The position numbers and the translations under genes are program-made. A stretch of 64,000 nucleotides of DNA from JAXMBN01 sp046349875 (GTDB taxonomy: Bacteria > Planctomycetota > Planctomycetia > Pirellulales > Pirellulaceae): positions 1-64,000 of the forward strand of contig JAXMBN010000012.1 of the NCBI GenBank assembly GCA_046349875.1. Reading direction: 5' to 3'. Under the pieces are notes generated by a model. It was not told where the DNA came from. It saw only the letters and a program-made list of their open reading frames with translations, and did no database searches. This document shows, piece after piece, positions 57,020 to 64,000 of the stretch (position 1 is the stretch's first letter; every line of letters begins with the position of its first letter).

Positions 57020-58705
57020 TTACCTTGGGCTTCCTTGCACCCAGACCTTGTTTACACGAGCCTGCAGTAGTTCTTCTGGTGCGCATTGCAGGAGGTCTCG
57101 GTCCCACCAAGCACAATCGGCGTCTTTCCCCACCTCCAAAGAGCCTCGGACTTTTTCTTGAAAAGAAGCCATGGCAGGCCAAAGCGTATAACTCCAAAGA
57201 GCTTCATTCCGAGTGAGACTTTGCTCAGGAAAAAAAGCAGGGCCATCTTTGAGCCGGCGACTCACACTGGCATACAAACTAGCGCGAGGATCCACTTTCT
57301 CCACCGGCGCATCGGTGCCGTTGGGTACGATCGAACCATGTTCAATAAGGGCTCGCCATCGATAGGCATTTTCCGAAGCGCGACGCTCGCCTAGTCGCTG
57401 CATCACGAATACAGCGTCGCTAGGACAATGAATGGCCTGCATCACAGGAATCACACCCAATTGATGAAAGCGAGGCTGATCGGCCGGATGAATATGCTGC
57501 GCATGTTCAATGCGCCAACGATGATCTCTTTGAGCATCCTCGCCTAACACTTCTGCAAAAGCATTGAGCGTCTCCCGGTTGGCCTTATCTCCGATAGCAT
57601 GAACACACAACTGCCACTGATTGCGTTTGCACAATCCAGCTATCTTACGCAATTCATCCATAGCGACTGTATTGAGCCCGCTGGTGGTGGGTAGATCGTC
57701 ATACGGCTCAAGCAACCAAGCACCATGTGGCCCCAAGGCTCCATCGGCCGAGACCTTCACACTTCGCACCGTTAAGAATCCGTCCCCGCGTTCAATCCAA
57801 CGATAACGAGGCATCTTTTGCAGTAACTCGCCACTTCCTGCGCGAACCATGGCATAAACGCGAACACCCAATTTCTTTTGGTCTGCCAAGCTTGCTAGAC
57901 GATCGCATTCCGCGAAACCGATTCCAGCATCGTGCACCGACGTGATTCCATACTTCAAACACTCCTGCGTTGCTCGCTCAATCGATCGTTCCCATTGGCC
58001 GTCGTCTTTTTTGAGCGTCCTTTGGCGAGCTCTTCCAACAAGCCCCTGAGCATTCTCACGCAACAATCCCGTTGGTTTGCCTTCACCATCGCGAACGATT
58101 TCGCCACCATCGGGATTTTCGGTTCGCTCATCGATCGCTGACACTTGCATCGCTTTGGCGTTGATGAAACTGGCGTGTCCACTCGCGTGTACCAATACCA
58201 CCGGATGATCGGGAACGCGAACGCTTAGATCATGATGCGTTGGATACCCCTCCCATACCTGCTTGGGAAGCTCGCGCCACTTGGCTTGGTGCCAGCCGCG
58301 CCCTTCAATCCATGTACCCGGAGGCACCTTTTTGGCCTCCGCTTCAATCAAACCAATGATCGCATCCCAGGATTTGGCTTCCCCGAGATCAATATTGACC
58401 AACGATTCTCCGAGCGCCGAAAAATGGAGATGGCTATCGCAAAAACCCGGTACGAGCGATCCGCCCTGAAGATCGATTCGGTGGGTATCGGGCCCGCCCC
58501 ACTTCTTACTCTCCGCCGCACTTCCCACAAAAACGATCTTGCCACGATGAATCGCCATCGATTCGGCAATCGTCATCGATGCATCGCAAGTAATAATCTT
58601 GCCACCTTCAAACACATAGTCCGCTTGTCGCTCTTGCGTCCTAGCTGTTGTCGCGAAGCAGCCACACCATAAACCGATCCATGCGATGCACTTTACAAAC
58701 TTCAT
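57020..58705 (-). CDS. Exported amidohydrolase (YtcJ-like, Amidohydro_3)
   Basis: 561 aa from the ATG at 58705, which overlaps the upstream stop as ATGA; the longer frame to 58822 lies inside that gene. The N-terminal signal MKFVKCIAWIGLWCGCFATTA makes it exported, probably via a lipid-like Cys. Seen: VPGFCDSHLHF (metal His pair), ASGHASFINAKAM, a carboxylated-lysine region near VRSVKVSADGALGPHGAWLLEPY, CVHAIGDKANRETLNAF and RIEHAQHIHPAD. A typical YtcJ-type amidohydrolase of unknown substrate. It is the second gene of an operon with the small membrane protein. Confidence 0.9.
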   Translation of the reverse strand: MKFVKCIAWIGLWCGCFATTARTQERQADYVFEGGKIITCDASMTIAESMAIHRGKIVFVGSAAESKKWGGPDTHRIDLQGGSLVPGFCDSHLHFSALGESLVNIDLGEAKSWDAIIGLIEAEAKKVPPGTWIEGRGWHQAKWRELPKQVWEGYPTHHDLSVRVPDHPVVLVHASGHASFINAKAMQVSAIDERTENPDGGEIVRDGEGKPTGLLRENAQGLVGRARQRTLKKDDGQWERSIERATQECLKYGITSVHDAGIGFAECDRLASLADQKKLGVRVYAMVRAGSGELLQKMPRYRWIERGDGFLTVRSVKVSADGALGPHGAWLLEPYDDLPTTSGLNTVAMDELRKIAGLCKRNQWQLCVHAIGDKANRETLNAFAEVLGEDAQRDHRWRIEHAQHIHPADQPRFHQLGVIPVMQAIHCPSDAVFVMQRLGERRASENAYRWRALIEHGSIVPNGTDAPVEKVDPRASLYASVSRRLKDGPAFFPEQSLTRNEALWSYTLWPAMASFQEKVRGSLEVGKDADCAWWDRDLLQCAPEELLQARVNKVWVQGSPR

Positions 58706-59274
58706 GCTGTGCCTCTCGTGACCATCTTGAAGAATCCCACTACCAACTGAATCGACCACCCCACGACAAAGAGAATTGTCAACAAGGTGACCAATCCTCC
58801 TCCAATTAAACTGAACTTCCAATTCGCAACCAAGAACAATGACAGCTTGGGCTGATTTGGATCATGAATAAATCCATCCACTTTCTTTTTAACCGTTGCA
58901 ATGCTCGCAGGAGACACGGGGATGTGAATGGCTCTTTCATCATCGTCAACGAGAATCAAAGTTCCTTCGCCTTCGATCGTACCGCGTCCCGTGCGCGTAC
59001 GACGTCGTTCTTCCGCTGTTTTGGATCTGGCCGCAATCACGTGATCATTGACTTCTGCGATGCTATCTAGTTTTTGCGTCCGGAAAGGAACAATAAAAAA
59101 CATGCATTGACGAGCCTCCGCGCGAATCGAACCACCTTCCTCTTGCGTCCTTTCCATCGTCAAATAGGAAACCGGAGCGATCGCGGTTACCAATCCGGGC
59201 ACGACGACGCAGGCTACAAAACCAAGCAAGAATGTACCGAGCGTTGGCTTTACTTTAGGTGGGGAATCAGCCAT
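58702..59274 (-). CDS. Small membrane protein with two membrane segments
   Basis: 190 aa from the ATG at 59274. Hydrophobic segments lie at about residues 12-34 and 150-173 (FSLIGGGLVTLLTILFVVGWSIQLV), with a soluble middle part of mixed charge (RTRTGRGTIEGEGTLILVDDDERAI). A stretch VNDHVIAARSKTAEERRR may be coiled. No family is recognised. It overlaps the amidohydrolase start by four bases, so it could be a partner or localisation factor. Confidence 0.7.
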   Translation of the reverse strand: MADSPPKVKPTLGTFLLGFVACVVVPGLVTAIAPVSYLTMERTQEEGGSIRAEARQCMFFIVPFRTQKLDSIAEVNDHVIAARSKTAEERRRTRTGRGTIEGEGTLILVDDDERAIHIPVSPASIATVKKKVDGFIHDPNQPKLSLFLVANWKFSLIGGGLVTLLTILFVVGWSIQLVVGFFKMVTRGTA

Positions 59275-59394
59275 CAATTCATCTACTTCGCCAGAATCAA
59301 AACCTAACCATCACTGCGTTCACTCTAAGCCACTCCATGACGATTTCGCAACCTCAGATCGGTTTTCTCGCAGAATTAGCTTGAGCATCGCTTC

Positions 59395-59829
59395 CTAGCG
59401 ATCGAAGTCACCCCGCTCGTCTCCCAGCTTGGATGGATCTGGCGCTTCCGCGAACCAATCGTCGGGCCTCACGTCGAAATCCAATTGGGCTTTCAGCTTG
59501 GCGGAATCAACTGAGGGCAAGTAAACCTCATAGTCCACTTGGTGTTGCTCAAAGCGATACTCCAAGTACACACCTTCATCCGTCCCATAGTGGGCAATGG
59601 ACATATGATTCGGAGGGGTATCTATTTGGGTGAAAACTCCAGATCTCTTGTATGAAAACTGAAATTTCCCTGACGCAGCATGATGCGACTGAATGGAAGC
59701 TCTGGCAAGGCAGAACCTCTTACGCTGTCGATAGGCATGGATGGATTCTTTGAATAACTGCATCGGGCTTTGAGCCTCGTCCGAGGCTTCGCAGAGAATC
59801 TGCGACCAAGCCATCGAAGTGTTTCCCAC
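59395..59829 (-). CDS. Small protein of unknown function
   Basis: 144 aa from a GTG at 59829 (or 139 aa from the ATG at 59814). No signal peptide or membrane segment. It contains a predicted beta-strand part around YLEYRFEQHQVDYEVYLPSVD and an acidic C-terminus. The neighbour gene ends three bases before the start, so the two are a pair. Confidence 0.5.
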   Translation of the reverse strand: MGNTSMAWSQILCEASDEAQSPMQLFKESIHAYRQRKRFCLARASIQSHHAASGKFQFSYKRSGVFTQIDTPPNHMSIAHYGTDEGVYLEYRFEQHQVDYEVYLPSVDSAKLKAQLDFDVRPDDWFAEAPDPSKLGDERGDFDR

Positions 59830-59832
59830 ACC

Positions 59833-60036
59833 CTATCGACGAACAAGCCATTCGGTGAATTGAGTTAAGGGTGGATTGCCGATACGCCATCCCTGGTTAG
59901 AAATTGCGTACACATACCCCATGACGAATGCGTGAAGTTCATGAATCGTGGAAACGCCAAAATGACTTGGATGTTCGGCCACTTCAACGAGGACGTCATA
60001 AAGATCGAGTCGTTCCATGGCGTTGTCGAGTGACAC
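59833..60036 (-). CDS. 67-aa protein of unknown function
   Basis: Starts at a GTG at 60036 or the ATG at 60018 (61 aa). The sequence is soluble and regular (DVLVEVAEHPSHFGVSTIHELHAFVMGYVYA), with the look of a small conserved immunity-type or chaperone protein, but no family is recognised. It is co-oriented and almost contiguous with the 144-aa gene downstream. Confidence 0.5.
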   Translation of the reverse strand: MSLDNAMERLDLYDVLVEVAEHPSHFGVSTIHELHAFVMGYVYAISNQGWRIGNPPLTQFTEWLVRR

Positions 60037-60156
60037 GGCATTTGTACCCCAGCATTCGCTATTTCAAGACAAGAATGCCGTGAAGCCGGGCGAGCCACTC
60101 TTCATCGATACCTTCGATAAGAATTAGTGGGCTGGATCGATTACGGTGCAACTTTG

Positions 60157-60468
60157 CTATTGCACGACGAGATTGATGAGGTCTCCGATCTTCTTGTGAG
60201 ACTCAATGGCGTGGCGGAGAGCCTTTCCTTTGTTGACTTCGTACTGGTTTTTGCGTCCGACTTTTTCGCGAGCGATATAACCACCTTCTTCGAGATCAAA
60301 GACGATCCGTTGCACGGCCCGTTCTGTAATTCCGACCAAACTTGCCATCTCGCGCAGCGACATCTCGGGGTGGCTATGAATCACGATCAGCACATGCGCA
60401 TGGTTGGTCAAAAACGTCCATGGTTTTTCAGCGGATGCGGCGACGCGGTTAGCGGATGCTTTCTTCAT
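60157..60468 (-). CDS. Winged-helix transcriptional regulator
   Basis: 103 aa from the ATG at 60468; a longer open frame to 60915 is rejected because it runs into the dabB start and is non-conserved. The middle part reads HAHVLIVIHSHPEMSLREMASLVGITERAVQRIVFDLEEGGYI, a winged helix of the MarR/ArsR/Rrf2-like type. A basic C-terminus follows. It is divergent from the dabB-dabA genes with repeated TTGTCG sites between, so it is the likely local regulator of bicarbonate uptake. The inducer is unknown. Confidence 0.82.
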   Translation of the reverse strand: MKKASANRVAASAEKPWTFLTNHAHVLIVIHSHPEMSLREMASLVGITERAVQRIVFDLEEGGYIAREKVGRKNQYEVNKGKALRHAIESHKKIGDLINLVVQ

Positions 60469-60637
60469 GATTTCATTGTGCCAGCGAGGATGAAAGGGCA
60501 GAGAGAAAGATTGGATAGCGAGGATGAAGGACGATTCAAGCTTGCACATCACTGCTGACGAGCCCTGATCGCCTGTTGCATCATCGTTGAGAAGGCAATT
60601 TTCACATCGTAGCAACTGCCATGAAATAGCGAAATAT

Positions 60638-60771
60638 TTGTCGCGACAATTTTCGCACCTATTTCTCAGCGGTTCTTTCGGGATTCTCTCAAAACTCGAC
60701 GAATAAATATACGACAATCTATTGACGACATTTTTGTCGCGTATCATAATTCGCGAGTTCTTTGTCGTATA
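60638..60771. promoter_or_regulatory. TTGTCG repeats before dabB, operator-like
   Basis: A palindrome TTGTCGCGACAA at 60638-60649 is followed by TATACGACAA at 60708-60717, TTGTCGCGTAT at 60734-60744 and TTGTCGTATA at 60762-60771. The second and last form an inverted pair. The last site abuts the ribosome binding site AAGGAG (60771-60776). The sites lie between regulator and dabB; binding is inferred. Confidence 0.65.
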
Positions 60772-60783
60772 AGGAGAGATCAC

Positions 60784-62328
60784 ATGCCGTTTGAACCCTG
60801 GATTCTTGGGGCTATTCCTATCGCCTTGTGGGCGTTTGTCTTTCTTCCTAACCGATTCTGCAATCGCCATGCAACGTGGATCCGCTGGTTCATCACCTCG
60901 GTCTTGGGTCTGCAATGCTTGATTGCAAGCGTTGGTTTAGTGCAAATGGCCGTGTGGGGACGCCATCCCCTTTACGACAAGCACCCTATTTGGCTGTACG
61001 ATGAGATCTCGGCATTGATGACGGCTTTGGTTTCCTTCATCGGTTGGAACATTGCTCGCTTTTCCTTGCGGTATCTCGACCGCACTCCGGATCAAGGCAA
61101 GTACTTCCGATGGGTCGGATTCACCCTCGGCTCCGTTCTTACCATGATTCAAGCCGGCAATCTCGGCCTCTTCCTGCTGGCCTGGATTCTCGCCAGTCTC
61201 GGATTGCATCAACTACTTCTGTTCTACCCGGATCGTCCAGCTGCTCAGCGAGCTGCGTGGACCAAGTTCATTATCAGTCGTATCGGCGACATCGCCATCC
61301 TGGGCGCAATCATCGTGTGCTACACCCAGGCAGGCACTCTTCACTTCGCTACGCTCTTCGATTCGGTTACCTCGCCATCCCAATGGGATCGCTCATCGCT
61401 CGCCTGGGCCAGTATCCTCTTTGCTGTAGGAGCGATCACGAAGTCGGCCCAGTTTCCATTTCATACCTGGCTTCCTTTGACTATGGAAACTCCAACTCCC
61501 GTCTCGGCTCTGATGCATGCGGGTGTCGTGAATGCGGGTGGTTATCTGATGATTCGCATGAACCCGATCATGTCTCTTTCGGAAGGAGCCAGCTTGCTTT
61601 TGGTAAGCATGGGGGGACTCACCGCTTTGCTCGGCGCTTCTATCATGCTGACCCAAACCAGTATCAAAAAGAAGCTTGCGTACTCCACCATGGCACAGAT
61701 GGGATTCATGCTGTTGCAGTGTGGACTTGGAGCCTATACCGCAGCCATGCTCCACATCATGGCCCATTCGCTCTACAAAGCTCACGCCTTTCTCAGCAGT
61801 GGATCGGTTCTCGCGCAGAAGTCTTCGATGGCTTCCAACTTTTCGCGTCCCATGTCACCATCGTTCTTTCCCTTCGCTGCCAGCGTCTTGATACTGACCT
61901 CCTATACAGCGGGCCTGATGGCCTGGATGGGACATCCCGTGACGGAAGAGCCCGGTGGAGCCTTGCTCGGTCTACTGTTTTGCATGGGACTAGCGTGTTG
62001 GTGGACGATGATCTACTCCTGCGTCGACCGTACCTTGGCGATTTTGGCCGCCATCGTTGCATCGCTCCTTCCACCGGTCTACGTCGTGTTGTTCACAGGT
62101 ATCGAACATTATCTATCGCCCAATCTTCATCCTGTTCCCTGGCATGATGCAACGCTCCCGGTTTGCTTGATGCTTGCACTGGGATTCTTCGGTTTGGCTT
62201 TGTTGCAGTTGCGATGGATTCCGATGTCGAATGCGCCATGGTTACGAACCATCTATGTCCATCTTCACAACGGACTCTACTGCGAAAACATTCTTCGTCG
62301 CTGGATCGGTTCTCTCGACCGATGCTGA
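60784..62328 (+). CDS. dabB: DabB-like proton-conducting membrane subunit of a bicarbonate transporter
   Basis: 514 aa, about 14 membrane segments, an NADH dehydrogenase subunit 5/MrpA-type antiporter fold. The characteristic NuoL helix motif HTWLPLTMETPTPVSALMHAGVVNAGGYL with conserved Lys/Glu/His residues is present, as is KKLAYSTMAQMGFM and HSLYKAHAFLSSG. In characterised DAB systems DabB forms a complex with DabA and uses the ion gradient to concentrate inorganic carbon. The DabA-like gene follows after 40 bases. AAGGAG lies eight bases before the ATG. Confidence 0.92.
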   Translation: MPFEPWILGAIPIALWAFVFLPNRFCNRHATWIRWFITSVLGLQCLIASVGLVQMAVWGRHPLYDKHPIWLYDEISALMTALVSFIGWNIARFSLRYLDRTPDQGKYFRWVGFTLGSVLTMIQAGNLGLFLLAWILASLGLHQLLLFYPDRPAAQRAAWTKFIISRIGDIAILGAIIVCYTQAGTLHFATLFDSVTSPSQWDRSSLAWASILFAVGAITKSAQFPFHTWLPLTMETPTPVSALMHAGVVNAGGYLMIRMNPIMSLSEGASLLLVSMGGLTALLGASIMLTQTSIKKKLAYSTMAQMGFMLLQCGLGAYTAAMLHIMAHSLYKAHAFLSSGSVLAQKSSMASNFSRPMSPSFFPFAASVLILTSYTAGLMAWMGHPVTEEPGGALLGLLFCMGLACWWTMIYSCVDRTLAILAAIVASLLPPVYVVLFTGIEHYLSPNLHPVPWHDATLPVCLMLALGFFGLALLQLRWIPMSNAPWLRTIYVHLHNGLYCENILRRWIGSLDRC

Positions 62329-62368
62329 TCGCCCCCAAACGCTCTCAAACCATCACAAAGGAATAATC

Positions 62369-64000
62369 ATGATCGCCGATCTTCAAAAAAGAAAATCTAC
62401 TGCTCGGCATGCCGCCGATTCTGCCAGCGACCATTTGGACCATGTCCTTCAAGAAGTCTCTTCGGCCATCGCGCCCGTATGGCCGCTCAAGGACTATGTG
62501 GCCGTCAATCCTTTCAAAGGACAGAGCCATCGTCACTTCTTGGATGTGCATCAGCAATTTCATAACCTTGGTATCGATATCCTGATGCCTCTCGACTTCT
62601 ATCGTCGACAATATCAGCTGGGCGGAATCACGATCGCCGATATCAAGACGGCACTCAAAGAAACAGCGTTGCCTCCAGCGTCGCGCCCTGTCACGCTGGC
62701 AACCCTTCTGTCGCTCGTCCAATCGAGTCCCAGTGCCAACCCTTCTCAGCCCAAACACAAGAACGTGGCTGGGCGCATTCGAACCGTTGCCGAGTTTCTC
62801 GGAACATCCGAAACGCAGAACTGGCCAGCGATCCTCATCGATGAGATCTCCAAACACTGCGCCGCGCACTTCGATGAAGGACAAGCCTCATGGCAAAGCC
62901 CTTGGAAGGACCTCCCTCTTTATCAAGCTTGGCGGGAAACGGCGAAACACGATTGGAACCTAGACGTTCTCGGCATATCGAACGCTCGCTCCCTTATTGC
63001 GAAACTCCCAGAGTCTCCACGGGAAGCGATTCCGTATCTCCTCCAGCGCCTTCGTGTTCCGCAAGCTCTCTGGACACCGTTTCTTCTCTGCCAAGCCTTT
63101 TCCATCCTGGGATGGTCCGCGTGGGCAAAGTATCAAGACGAATCGGCGGGAACGGGTTCGGAGAACTGGCTAGCGGTCTTGTCCATGCGTCTAGCCTACG
63201 ATGTGTCGATCGCTGAAGCGTTTCATCTGAGCGTCCAGTGGGATTCGTACTTGGATACCCATCGCCGCGCATCGGTTAGCGATGGAAGCGATTCCGCGGA
63301 ACTCATGGCGCGTTACCTCCTTCAATCCGCATTCGAAATCCATACCCGCGATCAAGTTCTCCATCAGATACAACAACCCAAGATTGATCGTCCTGCGCGT
63401 CGGTCCGAACGCCCGCAAGCTCAATTCGTGTTTTGCATCGACGTGCGTTCAGAGCGAATGCGACGACAACTCGAATGGCAATCGCTCGGCATCGAAACCT
63501 ACGGCTTCGCGGGCTTCTTCGGCATGCCTTTGGAATATCAGCAATTCGATGGTGAACCAGCCCGCAATCAGTTGCCCGTCCTTCTTAAACCTCAGATCAG
63601 TGTGGTGGCTGGTAATCGACAAAGCGAAGAAGCGTTTCCATCGCGTGCACCTTCCAACCGAATGACCAAGCGGCTCTGGAAGAAAATGTGGAGGCTCTTC
63701 CAAACTTCGGCCGCCAGCAGCTTTGCGTGCATCGAATCGACCGGACTGTGGGGAGGCTGGAAACTCTTAACGCAAAATTGGAAAGCCTCTAAACTCTATC
63801 GAACCTCCTCCAACGATTCCTCGCGACAACAGTGGGGACCGATGCTTCCCGTCATCACGCCCGATTGGAATGCCATCCACGAAATCCAGTTGGCCGAAAA
63901 CATGCTCCGCAATTTGGGATTGTCCGCACCTTATGCTCGATTGGTCGTTCTCTGCGGTCATGAATGCCAAACAGAAAACAATCCTCTAGCATCGGGTCTT
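62369..64000 (+). CDS. dabA: DabA-like zinc protein (DUF2309/UPF0753), 3' partial
   Basis: 544 codons are visible and the frame is open at the right window edge, so roughly a third is missing. AAAGGAATAATC precedes the ATG. DabA resembles a carbonic anhydrase active site with zinc ligands Cys, Asp, His and Cys. Here FCIDVRSERMRR has Cys356 and Asp358, and LCGHECQTENNPLASGL contains the His, at residue 531. The last Cys ligand falls outside the window. Odd point: the family block is normally GHGS-type, here it reads CGHEC. The N-terminal VAVNPFKGQ is the usual DabA block. It works with DabB to convert CO2 to bicarbonate unidirectionally in the cytoplasm. Confidence 0.93.
   Translation, partial: MIADLQKRKSTARHAADSASDHLDHVLQEVSSAIAPVWPLKDYVAVNPFKGQSHRHFLDVHQQFHNLGIDILMPLDFYRRQYQLGGITIADIKTALKETALPPASRPVTLATLLSLVQSSPSANPSQPKHKNVAGRIRTVAEFLGTSETQNWPAILIDEISKHCAAHFDEGQASWQSPWKDLPLYQAWRETAKHDWNLDVLGISNARSLIAKLPESPREAIPYLLQRLRVPQALWTPFLLCQAFSILGWSAWAKYQDESAGTGSENWLAVLSMRLAYDVSIAEAFHLSVQWDSYLDTHRRASVSDGSDSAELMARYLLQSAFEIHTRDQVLHQIQQPKIDRPARRSERPQAQFVFCIDVRSERMRRQLEWQSLGIETYGFAGFFGMPLEYQQFDGEPARNQLPVLLKPQISVVAGNRQSEEAFPSRAPSNRMTKRLWKKMWRLFQTSAASSFACIESTGLWGGWKLLTQNWKASKLYRTSSNDSSRQQWGPMLPVITPDWNAIHEIQLAENMLRNLGLSAPYARLVVLCGHECQTENNPLASGL

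Noticed and set aside
60469..60915. N-terminal extension of the winged-helix regulator
   Set aside because: It would overlap the dabB coding sequence and the operator region; the conserved part starts at the ATG at 60468.
1..64000. tRNA or rRNA genes and mobile elements
   Set aside because: No T-loop/acceptor pattern, rRNA segment, transposase or integrase was recognised by reading.

Overview
The window is about 64 kb of a chromosome that looks like a planctomycete of the Pirellulales type. This rests on gene content read by eye. There are three pairs or groups of DUF1549/DUF1553 cytochrome-type proteins with DUF1501 proteins, three DUF1559 prepilin-like proteins, a secreted sulfatase, and a tetrahydromethanopterin-type C1 gene (RFAP synthase with DUF447). 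Genes are loosely packed, with short operons joined by ATGA overlaps. I saw no rRNA, tRNA, CRISPR array, transposase or phage gene.

Layout. 0-8.5 kb: DUF1549/1553 and DUF1501 pair, GlcE-like FAD oxidoreductase, sulfatase, zinc peptidase, small lipoprotein. 8.5-16 kb (minus): two DUF1559 paralogues, a membrane protein, a beta-propeller glycosidase-like protein and a second DUF1501 plus DUF1549/1553 pair, with two arrays of a 7-bp CTAG-containing repeat between genes. 16-21 kb (plus): esterase, frameshifted PHP-domain protein, a 35-bp repeat cluster, RNase Z-like hydrolase, hemW. 21-29 kb (minus): TAXI-domain membrane protein, third DUF1501 (frameshifted) plus DUF1549/LamG/DUF1553 pair, glutamate-synthase-like FMN enzyme. 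29.8-37.6 kb: glycoside hydrolase, glutamyl-Q tRNA(Asp) synthetase, and a fatty acyl-AMP ligase / acyl carrier / alpha-oxoamine synthase locus. All of these carry many frameshifts, probably from local sequence error or else a decaying block. 38-46 kb: DUF1559 protein, epimerase, gamma carbonic anhydrase, TrmB-like methyltransferase, then a MerR/B12-type regulator facing a sigma-70 factor across a region of repeated TGAACG sites, and a PQQ-propeller protein. 45.8-53 kb: TPR lipoprotein and DUF11 surface protein, FHA-GAF-SpoIIE phosphatase, L-rhamnose isomerase. 53-57 kb (minus): type II DAHP synthase, PabA/TrpG, DUF447, RFAP synthase. 57-60.5 kb: amidohydrolase and small unknown genes. 60.1-64 kb: winged-helix regulator facing dabB-dabA, with dabA cut by the window end.

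How genes work together. The DAHP synthase-PabA-DUF447-RFAP synthase run links the shikimate pathway and p-aminobenzoate supply to the first committed step of methanopterin synthesis. DabB-DabA plus the gamma carbonic anhydrase point to inorganic carbon handling. The sulfatase, glycosidases, rhamnose isomerase and DUF1501/DUF1549 pairs fit degradation of sulfated polysaccharides. The most unusual items are the FAAL-ACP-oxoamine synthase locus, the apparently B12-free CarH-like regulator with its TGAACG operators, the TTGTCG sites before dabB, and the heptamer arrays.
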